Shown here: in pieces, positions 43,583 through 53,078 of the stretch
Layout: every line of letters begins with the position of its first letter
How positions within the stretch are numbered: the first letter of the stretch is position 1
Assembly: GCF_014322795.1 (NCBI RefSeq)
Contig: NZ_JAASTT010000011.1
Location: forward strand, 45,472-109,471
Source: Paenilisteria portnoyi
GTDB taxonomy: Bacteria > Bacillota > Bacilli > Lactobacillales > Listeriaceae
Direction: 5' to 3'
Length of the DNA stretch: 64,000 nucleotides
Position numbers and translations under genes: made by a program
Notes under the pieces: generated by a model
Database searches by the model: none
Told to the model about the DNA's origin: nothing
The model's input: the letters and a program-made list of their open reading frames with translations, nothing else

Positions 43583-46453
43583 TTAGTTTAATGTTACGGC
43601 TTGACGATCTAACTCTTGACCATTGTTAGAAAGACCAACGACTTCTAGTTTGTCGCTCGTAGATGTTACTTTGTTGTTCAAGTAGTATTGGAAAGTACCG
43701 TCAGCTTTAACAACTGCTAGAGAATCTAGTGTGCCATTGATGAATACTTGTACTTTTACTACGTCTCCTGTTGCTGTTCCGTGAAGGTATTTGTCTGCTC
43801 CACCTACTGTGAATGGAGATGTTGCTACTGTTCCTTTTGCTGCTGTTAATGCTACTTTCACGCGGCTTAGTTCTTTTCCTGTTGCGTCAAATCCAACCAT
43901 GTATACATCGTCGTTCACGGATGTGATACTTGGACGTGCATAGTAATCGTATGAACCGTCGGCATTGACTGCGCGTTGGGAAATTGTTGTTCCGTTAACC
44001 ATCATTTTCACTTTCACGACGTCACCTGTTGTTGTTCCGTGGATGTAAGAATCTGTGCCACCTACTTGGAAGGCATTCGCTGCGATTGTTCCTGATGTTA
44101 CTGGTGCTGCTTTCTCTACTTTCACGTTTACGCGATCCATTTCGCGTCCTTTTGCGTCATAGATAACGGCTGTTACCGCATCGTTGGTAGATGCGATTTT
44201 GCTACCTACATAGTATTTGAATGGGCTAGAAGCGACATCAATACGTGATAGGGCAGTTCCATTGATGATAAGGCCTAGACGTGCTGCTTTACCAGTGAAT
44301 GTTCCTGTCACATAACCATCTTTACCGATTGTGAAAGTGTTAGCTGTAATTGTTCCTACTTCTGGTGCATCATTTTTCGATACGGCTACGTTCACACGAT
44401 TCAATTCTTTTCCTTGTGCATCATAAGCTACCATCGTTACATCGTCGTTTTCTGTTAGAATTTTACCACCAGCATAGTATTGGTACGCACCAGCTGCTTT
44501 GTCGATACGGCTGAATTCTTTACCGTTCACGATCATGCTGATTTTCGCTACGTCGCCAGTCAAGTTACCTTTGACATAACCATCTTTACCGATGACAAAT
44601 GGGTTCGCTGTGATTGTTCCTTGTGTGTTGATTTCTTTTTTCACAGTAACGGTTGAACGGTCTAGTTCTTTACCTGTTGCATCGTAAACAACTACTTCTA
44701 CGACATCGTTCACGCCTGTGATGTTTCTACCTGCATAGTATTTGAATGGAGAACCAGATGTGTTAATCGTTGTTAGTTTTTTACCATTTACGATAACGCT
44801 CATTTTGCTAACATCACCTGTGTATGTTCCTGTGATATAGCTATCTTTGTTGATAGTGAAATCGTTTGTTGTTACTGTGCCTTGTGTTGCGGCTGCTTTC
44901 ACTGTGATTGTGATGGATTTTGTTGTTGTGTTGCCATCGCTATCTTTGACAGAGTAAGTCAATGGGTACGTGCCTGGTACGTTAGAATTAACGGAACCAC
45001 TTACTGTGATCGCGCTTGTCAAGTTACCATCTTCTTTATCCGTTGCTGTTACGCCTGTTTTCGCGTTGAATGCTGTGCCTTGATCGATTGTTTTGTTTGC
45101 GGCACCGCTGATCACTGGTTTGTCATTGCTTGTTACTGTGATGGTGATGGATTTTGTTGTTGTATTGCCATCGCTATCTTTTACTGTGTAAGTGATTGGG
45201 TACGTGCCTGGTACGTTGCTGTTTACTGTGCCACTTACTGTGATTGCGCTTGTTAGGCTTCCATCTTCTTTATCGGTTGCTGTTACGCCTGCTTTTGCAT
45301 CGAATGCTGTGCCAGCTTTGATCGATTTGTCCGCCGCACCACTGATGACTGGGTTAGTATCACTTACAACCGTTGTTTGTGCTGTCACATCTGGATAATC
45401 CACGAAACGGACACCCACTGGACGATTTTCTGGTTGTGCTCTTGACATTTTGAAGCTCCATTGACCATTAGCATCTACAATGGCTGGTGTTGCACCAAAG
45501 TCAGCTCCTGTATCTGCGCCAAATACCATTACTTTTTCGCCTGGAACCCCTGTTCCTGTTACAATAGTATCTTTTGTTGTGATTTTATTAATCGTAATAT
45601 CTTTCGCAGATGGAGAAACTGTAACCGTGATTGTTTTCGTTGTTGTATTGCCACCGCTATCTTTAACCGAATACGTGATTGGGTATTTGCCTGGTACGTT
45701 GCTGTTCACGGTACCACTTACTGTAATCGCGCTTGTTAGGTTACCATCTTCTTTATCGGTTGCTGTTACGCCTGCTTTTACGTCAAACGCTGTGCCGGAT
45801 GGAATCGTTTTGTTGGCCGCTCCGCTGATTACCGGAGCTGTATCCTCTGCATCTAAATCAATGATTTTAACATCAGAAATCACAGTAGTAGGGTCTGAAT
45901 CCGTTGCAGGGTATCCTCGGAATTGCAATGTAGATTCATTGGATACAGCTGTAAAATTCCCCGTATAGCTTGCTTCCGAAGTATGGAGAGTTCCTACATT
46001 AAGTAGATCTCCAAACTTCATACGATTGGTATCGTCATTTTTTGGATTCAATATCCCACCATCAAATACATCCGTAGATAGAACAGCCGACTGAGACTGA
46101 GCTCCAGGTCTAGCGTAGGCAAAACTTAATTGATATTGGTGTCCTGGAATAGTCGTGATAGTTTGTTGGATAGTAGAACCTAACGTAAGAGACCCATCGC
46201 CATTAAAAGATATGTCTTCGTTAGATTTAACAAATATTTTGTCTTGCAAATGCCATCCAATCCAGCTTGTGGAATTGTTAAATTCTGGATTCTGGATAAG
46301 ATTCTTAGATGAAATTCCTACTTGTGTTTGTGTTGCTTGTACATTTTCTGCCGCGAACACGTTGTATGGTACGGTCGCGATTAATTGGCTACTTACTACT
46401 GCTGTTGTCAGTAGCGCAACCCCTGTTTTTTTCAATACGTTTCTTTTTGTCAT
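43583..46453 (-). CDS. Secreted Ig-repeat protein, copy A
   Basis: A 956-residue secreted protein. The signal peptide ends near VFAAEN (about 35). About 45-200 resemble a carbohydrate-binding jelly roll (NLIQNPEFNNSTSWIGWHL...QLSFAYARPG). Three DUF5011-like Ig domains follow (PVISGAANKTIPSGTAFDVKA type), with a different Ig-like module after the first. Five C-terminal repeats, each about 85 residues, start T(I/V)xxNxFxxxxDxYxxG and end near ELDRxxVxV. There is no LPXTG, GW or SLH anchor, so it is released or held non-covalently. The ATG follows AGAGGAG. Confidence 0.85.
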   Translation of the reverse strand: MTKRNVLKKTGVALLTTAVVSSQLIATVPYNVFAAENVQATQTQVGISSKNLIQNPEFNNSTSWIGWHLQDKIFVKSNEDISFNGDGSLTLGSTIQQTITTIPGHQYQLSFAYARPGAQSQSAVLSTDVFDGGILNPKNDDTNRMKFGDLLNVGTLHTSEASYTGNFTAVSNESTLQFRGYPATDSDPTTVISDVKIIDLDAEDTAPVISGAANKTIPSGTAFDVKAGVTATDKEDGNLTSAITVSGTVNSNVPGKYPITYSVKDSGGNTTTKTITVTVSPSAKDITINKITTKDTIVTGTGVPGEKVMVFGADTGADFGATPAIVDANGQWSFKMSRAQPENRPVGVRFVDYPDVTAQTTVVSDTNPVISGAADKSIKAGTAFDAKAGVTATDKEDGSLTSAITVSGTVNSNVPGTYPITYTVKDSDGNTTTKSITITVTSNDKPVISGAANKTIDQGTAFNAKTGVTATDKEDGNLTSAITVSGSVNSNVPGTYPLTYSVKDSDGNTTTKSITITVKAAATQGTVTTNDFTINKDSYITGTYTGDVSKMSVIVNGKKLTTINTSGSPFKYYAGRNITGVNDVVEVVVYDATGKELDRSTVTVKKEINTQGTITANPFVIGKDGYVKGNLTGDVAKISMIVNGKEFSRIDKAAGAYQYYAGGKILTENDDVTMVAYDAQGKELNRVNVAVSKNDAPEVGTITANTFTIGKDGYVTGTFTGKAARLGLIINGTALSRIDVASSPFKYYVGSKIASTNDAVTAVIYDAKGREMDRVNVKVEKAAPVTSGTIAANAFQVGGTDSYIHGTTTGDVVKVKMMVNGTTISQRAVNADGSYDYYARPSITSVNDDVYMVGFDATGKELSRVKVALTAAKGTVATSPFTVGGADKYLHGTATGDVVKVQVFINGTLDSLAVVKADGTFQYYLNNKVTSTSDKLEVVGLSNNGQELDRQAVTLN

Positions 46454-46483
46454 ATTATTTTCTCCTCTTTTTTAGCAGTTCTA

Positions 46484-46518
46484 TATATTAGAGGGCTCTA
46501 TGGGAACCCTCTAATATA
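46484..46518 (-). other. Hairpin between the two Ig-repeat genes
   Basis: A perfect 12-bp stem (46484-46495 with 46507-46518) lies 22 bases past the stop of copy B. No T tract follows. Its place and form match the hairpin after copy A although the bases differ. Confidence 0.5.
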
Positions 46519-46540
46519 CCCATACTGCTTTATCTAATTT

Positions 46541-49411
46541 TTAGTTTAATGTTACGGCTTGACGATCTAACTCTTGACCGTTGTTTGAAAGACCAACGAC
46601 TTCTAGTTTGTCATTCGTAGATGTTACTTTGTTGTTCAAGTAGTATTGGAAAGTACCGTCAGCTTTAACAACTGCTAGAGAATCTAGTGTGCCATTGATG
46701 AATACTTGTACTTTTACTACGTCTCCTGTTGCTGTTCCGTGAAGGTATTTGTCTGCTCCACCTACTGTGAATGGAGATGTTGCTACTGTTCCTTTTGCTG
46801 CTGTTAATGCTACTTTCACGCGGCTTAGTTCTTTTCCTGTTGCGTCAAATCCAACCATGTATACATCGTCGTTCACGGATGTGATACTTGGACGTGCATA
46901 GTAATCGTATGAACCGTCGGCATTGACTGCGCGTTGGGAAATTGTTGTTCCGTTAACCATCATTTTCACTTTCACGACGTCACCTGTTGTTGTTCCGTGG
47001 ATGTAAGAATCTGTGCCACCTACTTGGAAGGCATTCGCTGCGATTGTTCCTGATGTTACTGGTGCTGCTTTCTCTACTTTCACGTTTACGCGATCCATTT
47101 CGCGTCCTTTTGCGTCATAGATAACGGCTGTTACCGCATCGTTGGTAGATGCGATTTTGCTACCTACATAGTATTTGAATGGGCTAGAAGCGACATCAAT
47201 ACGTGATAGGGCAGTTCCATTGATGATAAGGCCTAGACGTGCTGCTTTACCAGTGAATGTTCCTGTCACATAACCATCTTTACCGATTGTGAAAGTGTTA
47301 GCTGTAATTGTTCCTACTTCTGGTGCATCATTTTTCGATACGGCTACGTTCACACGATTCAATTCTTTTCCTTGTGCATCATAAGCTACCATCGTTACAT
47401 CGTCGTTTTCTGTTAGAATTTTACCACCAGCATAGTATTGGTACGCACCAGCTGCTTTGTCGATACGGCTGAATTCTTTACCGTTCACGATCATGCTGAT
47501 TTTCGCTACGTCGCCAGTCAAGTTACCTTTGACATAACCATCTTTACCGATGACAAATGGGTTCGCTGTGATTGTTCCTTGTGTGTTGATTTCTTTTTTC
47601 ACAGTAACGGTTGAACGGTCTAGTTCTTTACCTGTTGCATCGTAAACAACTACTTCTACGACATCGTTCACGCCTGTGATGTTTCTACCTGCATAGTATT
47701 TGAATGGAGAACCAGATGTGTTAATCGTTGTTAGTTTTTTACCATTTACGATAACGCTCATTTTGCTAACATCACCTGTGTATGTTCCTGTGATATAGCT
47801 ATCTTTGTTGATAGTGAAATCGTTTGTTGTTACTGTGCCTTGTGTTGCGGCTGCTTTCACTGTGATTGTGATGGATTTTGTTGTTGTGTTGCCATCGCTA
47901 TCTTTGACAGAGTAAGTCAATGGGTACGTGCCTGGTACGTTAGAATTAACGGAACCACTTACTGTGATCGCGCTTGTCAAGTTACCATCTTCTTTATCCG
48001 TTGCTGTTACGCCTGTTTTCGCGTTGAATGCTGTGCCTTGATCGATTGTTTTGTTTGCGGCACCGCTGATCACTGGTTTGTCATTGCTTGTTACTGTGAT
48101 GGTGATGGATTTTGTTGTTGTATTGCCATCGCTATCTTTTACTGTGTAAGTGATTGGGTACGTGCCTGGTACGTTGCTGTTTACTGTGCCACTTACTGTG
48201 ATTGCGCTTGTTAGGCTTCCATCTTCTTTATCGGTTGCTGTTACGCCTGCTTTTGCATCGAATGCTGTGCCAGCTTTGATCGATTTGTCCGCCGCACCAC
48301 TGATGACTGGGTTAGTATCACTTACAACCGTTGTTTGTGCTGTCACATCTGGATAATCCACGAAACGGACACCCACTGGACGATTTTCTGGTTGTGCTCT
48401 TGACATTTTGAAGCTCCATTGACCATTAGCATCTACAATGGCTGGTGTTGCACCAAAGTCAGCTCCTGTATCTGCGCCAAATACCATTACTTTTTCGCCT
48501 GGAACCCCTGTTCCTGTTACAATAGTATCTTTTGTTGTGATTTTATTAATCGTAATATCTTTCGCAGATGGAGAAACTGTAACCGTGATTGTTTTCGTTG
48601 TTGTATTGCCACCGCTATCTTTAACCGAATACGTGATTGGGTATTTGCCTGGTACGTTGCTGTTCACGGTACCACTTACTGTAATCGCGCTTGTTAGGTT
48701 ACCATCTTCTTTATCGGTTGCTGTTACGCCTGCTTTTACGTCAAACGCTGTGCCGGATGGAATCGTTTTGTTGGCCGCTCCGCTGATTACCGGAGCTGTA
48801 TCCTCTGCATCTAAATCAATGATTTTAACATCAGAAATCACAGTAGTAGGGTCTGAATCCGTTGCAGGGTATCCTCGGAATTGCAATGTAGATTCATTGG
48901 ATACAGCTGTAAAATTCCCCGTATAGCTTGCTTCCGAAGTATGGAGAGTTCCTACATTAAGTAGATCTCCAAACTTCATACGATTGGTATCGTCATTTTT
49001 TGGATTCAATATCCCACCATCAAATACATCCGTAGATAGAACAGCCGACTGAGACTGAGCTCCAGGTCTAGCGTAGGCAAAACTTAATTGATATTGGTGT
49101 CCTGGAATAGTCGTGATAGTTTGTTGGATAGTAGAACCTAACGTAAGAGACCCATCGCCATTAAAAGATATGTCTTCGTTAGATTTAACAAATATTTTGT
49201 CTTGCAAATGCCATCCAATCCAGCTTGTGGAATTGTTAAATTCTGGATTCTGGATAAGATTCTTAGATGAAATTCCTACTTGTGTTTGTGTTGCTTGTAC
49301 ATTTTCTGCCGCGAACACGTTGTATGGTACGGTCGCGATTAATTGGCTACTTACTACTGCTGTTGTTAGTAGCGCAACCCCTGTTTTCTTTAATACGTTT
49401 CTTTTTGTCAT
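46541..49411 (-). CDS. Secreted Ig-repeat protein, copy B
   Basis: A 956-residue protein identical to copy A except for Asn instead of Ser in the last repeat (NKVTSTNDKLEV). The frame can be extended to 49510, but the added residues (MMIISNERSYRGFRF...) precede the signal peptide and lack a ribosome site. The ATG at 49411, behind AAGAGGAGAG, matches the start of copy A. The two genes are 87 bases apart and may share a transcript. The domains are those of copy A, so both likely bind the same ligand. Confidence 0.87.
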   Translation of the reverse strand: MTKRNVLKKTGVALLTTAVVSSQLIATVPYNVFAAENVQATQTQVGISSKNLIQNPEFNNSTSWIGWHLQDKIFVKSNEDISFNGDGSLTLGSTIQQTITTIPGHQYQLSFAYARPGAQSQSAVLSTDVFDGGILNPKNDDTNRMKFGDLLNVGTLHTSEASYTGNFTAVSNESTLQFRGYPATDSDPTTVISDVKIIDLDAEDTAPVISGAANKTIPSGTAFDVKAGVTATDKEDGNLTSAITVSGTVNSNVPGKYPITYSVKDSGGNTTTKTITVTVSPSAKDITINKITTKDTIVTGTGVPGEKVMVFGADTGADFGATPAIVDANGQWSFKMSRAQPENRPVGVRFVDYPDVTAQTTVVSDTNPVISGAADKSIKAGTAFDAKAGVTATDKEDGSLTSAITVSGTVNSNVPGTYPITYTVKDSDGNTTTKSITITVTSNDKPVISGAANKTIDQGTAFNAKTGVTATDKEDGNLTSAITVSGSVNSNVPGTYPLTYSVKDSDGNTTTKSITITVKAAATQGTVTTNDFTINKDSYITGTYTGDVSKMSVIVNGKKLTTINTSGSPFKYYAGRNITGVNDVVEVVVYDATGKELDRSTVTVKKEINTQGTITANPFVIGKDGYVKGNLTGDVAKISMIVNGKEFSRIDKAAGAYQYYAGGKILTENDDVTMVAYDAQGKELNRVNVAVSKNDAPEVGTITANTFTIGKDGYVTGTFTGKAARLGLIINGTALSRIDVASSPFKYYVGSKIASTNDAVTAVIYDAKGREMDRVNVKVEKAAPVTSGTIAANAFQVGGTDSYIHGTTTGDVVKVKMMVNGTTISQRAVNADGSYDYYARPSITSVNDDVYMVGFDATGKELSRVKVALTAAKGTVATSPFTVGGADKYLHGTATGDVVKVQVFINGTLDSLAVVKADGTFQYYLNNKVTSTNDKLEVVGLSNNGQELDRQAVTLN

Positions 49412-49792
49412 TTTTGAAACTCTCCTCTTAATTCTATTTTTTTGTGAACGTTTCTCTTCGCTATGGAATCGAAACCCCCTGTAACTTCTTTCGTTAGAGA
49501 TAATCATCAAGTATGCTTTTATTCACATGAAGTATGTTCATACTTTTAAATAGCTTATCTCAAATGTTGTTCCTTGATTTGCAGTTTGTGTCTTTTCACA
49601 TACACATACCACCTTTCAATAGAGTATTATTCTAAATTTTTAGTGTTTTAAAGGAGACAGGATAGCTCATATAGTTATGTTCGCGCACGTCGCTAGATTT
49701 TATCGGAATACAAAAAATATTCAGGATTTATTATCCATTATATCTTTCTTCTTAAATCTAGTGCTGATCATGTCCTAGTTAACGCAAATCGC

Positions 49793-50035
49793 TGTCTACT
49801 TCATACATATTAACATTTAAAAAATCTGGGATGCGTGTGTTTTACACAATTTCATTTACAAATTGTGAACATTTTATATAATTTGCTTATACTAGCTGTA
49901 TTTAGAATAAGCACTGTAGCGCTGACTGGTCTTGCCTGTCTTTGACTACTCTATACATATTAGCATAGAAAAAATAATCGTCACGCGTGTTTTACACGGT
50001 TTGATATACTAATTGTGACTATTTTATATAAATTG
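49793..50035. repeat. Two ungapped 93-bp imperfect direct repeats with TGTGTTTTACACA-type palindromes
   Basis: Copy 1 (49793-49885) and copy 2 (49943-50035) align without gaps at an offset of exactly 150 bp. Each holds a 13-bp palindrome, TGTGTTTTACACA (49836-49848) or CGTGTTTTACACG (49986-49998), then AATTGTGA and ATTTTATATAA. The second half of each could serve as a promoter toward the adhesin gene at 50313. The rest of the 901-bp gap (49412-50312) has only weak ORFs. Confidence 0.6.
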
Positions 50036-50078
50036 TTTTACGGTGAACTTTTATTTTATCCGAGACTCACCATAATAC

Positions 50079-50231
50079 TTGCAGAAAATATTTTCCCTTT
50101 TAATAGTAGGTTTATGGATTTACTTGGTTTTATTTTGCTTTATCACGGGACCATTCCTTATTGGCTGGATTTCATGGAAATATGCTTTTGAAATAATGAG
50201 TATTCACAAAATCGCCATATTATTCGGATAA
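50079..50231 (+). CDS. Possible 50-codon membrane peptide or gene remnant
   Basis: From a TTG at 50079 one frame reads about 50 residues, with a convincing hydrophobic core (WIYLVLFCFITGPFLIGWISW) followed by KYAFEIMSIHKIAILFG. No ribosome site precedes the TTG, so it may be the tail of a lost membrane-protein gene rather than a live gene. Confidence 0.2.
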   Translation: MQKIFSLLIVGLWIYLVLFCFITGPFLIGWISWKYAFEIMSIHKIAILFG

Positions 50232-50312
50232 AGTGATTAAATAACGCTCGACAATTATTAATTTATTAGTAAAATTATCTGGTAATTACACATAAAAATG
50301 GAGGCGGAATGA

Positions 50313-52589
50313 ATGAAGCAAACTTGGAAGAAAACCGTATACTTTCTCATGGCTGTTCTAGTTGTATTGAGCCAGTCACTGATATTAACACCTAGCGCAC
50401 AGGCAAAACAAGGGGATGATCCGGGGATAACCATAAGTGGTCCGGATACTATTAATTCACGACAACAAGTAGAACTAACCGTCACATTAGCATCCTCTGC
50501 TGGAAAACTAAATAAAGATGGCTACGTTACTGTATCTATTCCTAGCTCAGTCGTAGCAGACAAAAAAGATATTTTAGACAAGCTAGTAATTGGAAACCCT
50601 TTCCTGTTAGAAGATAACGCTCTAGAAACTGATGCTAACGGAGACTATTTATTAACGGTTCATTATGACCACACAAAAATTGATCAGCAGAGCGCAACAG
50701 GGCAAACATTTACAGTCAAATTTAAGGCACCGCGGTTTTATAGCGGGAATCCAGACACTCCTGATTCGGTAACATTTCACGACACGCTTTATAAAGGCAA
50801 TCAAAAAGTGAGTTCTGATCAAGCTATTTCAGACATAGCAACAGATAATCCTGGCCTACCTTTACTAGAAAAAAGAAGCACGCAGTCGCACAAAGACATT
50901 AATGGAGAAAGTGTTTCGTTGATGAGCACGACCAATCCATCTTCTAATATTTTTGCGATTTTAGTTAACTATAGTAGAGCCAATGTGAAAAACGCGAAGT
51001 TAGTCGATACAACACCTAAAAATACTGAATTGGCCGATCCTGGAAAATACATTACCGCTTCTGGGGATGCAACGCCGCTTCAACATATACGAATCGCGAA
51101 GGTAACGGCATGGGGCGATGACGGCTTCCCGACGGCTTGGAACTATGTCACTGAGCAGTTTTCAGGGAAAATTGAAACCTCAGCGGACGGCTTTTCTATC
51201 GATTTAGGCGATTTAACGGAAGATGATAGTTATGTCGTGATGTACGCTGAGAAAGTGGATGATGATATTACCGCGGATACGTTTGGGGTTCGGTACAATA
51301 CCGTGGACCTTACGAGTAATGATGCGGTTATCAAATCGGCCGATGCTGCGTTAACCATTGATACGTCTGATTACAACTACACAACATTGACAAAAGCGGT
51401 TGATAAATCGACAATCTCGACGGCTGATGGTGGCTTGACTTATTCATTGACTCTTGGAAATATGGATGGTACTGTGCCAGCTGGAACAAGAATTGTCGAC
51501 CCGTTGCCAGACTATATTACGTTTAATAAAACAATAGAGTTTAATAATCACTTTATTTCAGATGCGACGTATGATGCCGACACAAATACGCTGGAATATA
51601 CTTTGCTCAGAAATTTGAATGTGGGTCAAAAAACGACCGTGAAATTTTTAGCGAATTATTCGAATCCGGATGCGCGTGCTGGCGATGAGATTGTGAACAG
51701 ATCGTACATTGACTATGCGGGTACGGATATTTATAGTAACAGTATCACGACGACAGTTGAAAATAGTGCTTATTTGGTAAAAAAAGATGCGACAACTGGT
51801 AATCCTTTAGCAGGAGCGGTTTTCAAAATTGTCGATGCGCAAGGGATGACTGTTCGCTCTGATTTAACGTCTAATGATGACGGCATGGTGCGTACTGGAA
51901 TTTTGAGACCTGGCGAATACTCTTTTGTAGAAACAAAAGCGCCAGACCTCTATTTGTTAGATACGACGCCTGTTCCATTTACTGTGACATATGGCGATAC
52001 AACAACGGTTACACTGAACAAAACGAATGAACTAGCGACATCGGTTGCTGGGCAGAAAACGTGGGATGATAATGGGGATAAAGACGGAAAACGCCCTGCT
52101 AGCATCACGATTGACCTTTATCAAAATGGAAAAATGATTCAGTCGAAAGTAGTGACGGCGGATGATGATTGGGCTTATAGCTTCGATCAGTTGCCTAAGT
52201 TGGATGCGAATGGAAAAGATTATGATTATACGTTGCAAGAGGAAACTGTAGAGAACTACATGACAATCCAAGATGGCTATAATTTCACGAATGTGTATGT
52301 GCCAGATTTGCCTGTTCCGCCGACACCACCTACACCGCCATTGCCAACACCACCAGTACCGGTAACACCGACGACACCAGTTATACCTACTACACCCGTG
52401 ACACCACCGGCAAATACAATCATCGTGACACCAACGAGCAACACAACACCGACGACACCAACAAAACGTATCAGCAAAGAAACTCGTTTGCCTAGTACTG
52501 GGGATGCGATTAATCAAACGCTCATCTGGACTGGCGGTATCCTATTGCTCGCATTAGGTGCTCTAGTTTCTAGACGCAAAAAAGCCTGA
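50313..52589 (+). CDS. LPXTG cell-wall adhesin with SpaA and Cna_B domains
   Basis: A 758-residue sortase substrate. The signal peptide is about 1-31. The N-terminal beta-rich adhesive region runs to about 480. A SpaA-like domain follows (AYLVKKDATTGNPLAGAVFKIV...FVETKAPDLY, about 490-570), then a Cna_B domain (VAGQKTWDDNGDKDGKRP, about 575-665). A Pro/Thr-rich wall-spanning stretch (about 670-720) leads to LPSTGD, a hydrophobic helix and RRKKA. GGAGG lies 8 bases before the ATG. It is the only plus-strand surface gene here and is probably driven from the repeat region upstream. Confidence 0.9.
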   Translation: MKQTWKKTVYFLMAVLVVLSQSLILTPSAQAKQGDDPGITISGPDTINSRQQVELTVTLASSAGKLNKDGYVTVSIPSSVVADKKDILDKLVIGNPFLLEDNALETDANGDYLLTVHYDHTKIDQQSATGQTFTVKFKAPRFYSGNPDTPDSVTFHDTLYKGNQKVSSDQAISDIATDNPGLPLLEKRSTQSHKDINGESVSLMSTTNPSSNIFAILVNYSRANVKNAKLVDTTPKNTELADPGKYITASGDATPLQHIRIAKVTAWGDDGFPTAWNYVTEQFSGKIETSADGFSIDLGDLTEDDSYVVMYAEKVDDDITADTFGVRYNTVDLTSNDAVIKSADAALTIDTSDYNYTTLTKAVDKSTISTADGGLTYSLTLGNMDGTVPAGTRIVDPLPDYITFNKTIEFNNHFISDATYDADTNTLEYTLLRNLNVGQKTTVKFLANYSNPDARAGDEIVNRSYIDYAGTDIYSNSITTTVENSAYLVKKDATTGNPLAGAVFKIVDAQGMTVRSDLTSNDDGMVRTGILRPGEYSFVETKAPDLYLLDTTPVPFTVTYGDTTTVTLNKTNELATSVAGQKTWDDNGDKDGKRPASITIDLYQNGKMIQSKVVTADDDWAYSFDQLPKLDANGKDYDYTLQEETVENYMTIQDGYNFTNVYVPDLPVPPTPPTPPLPTPPVPVTPTTPVIPTTPVTPPANTIIVTPTSNTTPTTPTKRISKETRLPSTGDAINQTLIWTGGILLLALGALVSRRKKA

Positions 52590-52617
52590 TAACATAAACT
52601 GCTATCAAGCCTACCTT

Positions 52618-52666
52618 CCTTGTTATGATTTTTAGTGTGATGCTGAAAATCATAACAAGGTTTTTT
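52618..52666 (+). terminator. Terminator of the LPSTG adhesin gene
   Basis: A perfect 15-bp stem (52618-52632 with 52646-52660) is followed by six Ts, 28 bases after the stop codon. Confidence 0.85.
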
Positions 52667-52677
52667 ATTGCATTATA

Positions 52678-52962
52678 TTATTCCGTATCTTCGTAAATGC
52701 CTTCTGTCGCAGATAATTGGAAAGGCTCGTCACTCCACGTAATCACGATTTCTTTTGTCAGTTTTACCTCTATTTTTTCGACCAAATGTGGTGTCGACAC
52801 GATACTTACTGATTGCTCGCTCAAATCGATGAGCAGTGGCGCTGGATCACCGAATTCTCTGAGGTCCAGAAAAATAGCGAGATTCCCGTCCTCCTCTTGA
52901 TAAATGCGCACCCGATGATCAGAATGCACCTGCCAGCCATGACTCACCATTATTATTACCAT
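52678..52962 (-). CDS. Hypothetical 94-residue protein
   Basis: A small acidic protein without signal peptide or membrane helix, rich in predicted beta strands (RVRIYQEEDGNLAIFLDLREFG...IEVKLTKEIVITWSDEP). AAGGAG stands at the right distance before the ATG at 52962, so the gene looks real. I do not recognise the family. It is the last gene of a minus-strand run with the aldolase and membrane protein. Confidence 0.6.
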   Translation of the reverse strand: MVIIMVSHGWQVHSDHRVRIYQEEDGNLAIFLDLREFGDPAPLLIDLSEQSVSIVSTPHLVEKIEVKLTKEIVITWSDEPFQLSATEGIYEDTE

Positions 52963-52981
52963 CTTAAATCTCCTTCCTCTC

Positions 52982-53077
52982 TTAGAAAAAACGTTCCAAC
53001 AACTTCATTTGACTTTCCTGTTCATCCAATAAATAAAAACCGTCCGGCGCAATATCATCCTCAAAAACCTCTATCAA
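52982..53077 (-). CDS. Possible 31-residue small protein
   Basis: A frame from a TTG at 53077, right after the aldolase stop codon, reads a plausible acidic peptide (VFEDDIAPDGFYLLDEQES, then QMKLLERFF). It ends just before the ribosome site of the 94-residue protein. Only a weak AGGCG precedes it. It fills the gap exactly, which suggests coupling, but it may be chance or a remnant. Confidence 0.25.
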   Translation of the reverse strand: MIEVFEDDIAPDGFYLLDEQESQMKLLERFF

Positions 53078-53078
53078 C

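Larger units (their letters stand above)
43583..49411. repeat. Tandem duplication of a 2.87-kb gene (unit offset 2958 bp)
   Basis: Two gene copies (43583-46453 and 46541-49411) are almost identical. I see single-base differences only in the first 80 bases and in the last 60 bases of the unit. The central 2.7 kb looks identical, and the proteins differ by one residue (Ser/Asn) near the C-terminus. The flanks (leader, spacer) differ. Confidence 0.9.

Noticed and set aside
44882..45968. Cys-rich plus-strand open frames opposite the Ig-repeat genes (also at 47840-48926)
   Set aside because: They are antisense shadows of Thr/Val-rich repeats, present identically in both copies because the genes are identical.
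49412..49510. N-terminal extension of Ig-repeat copy B (MMIISNERSYRGFRF...)
   Set aside because: It precedes the signal peptide, has no ribosome site, and copy A starts at the equivalent of 49411.
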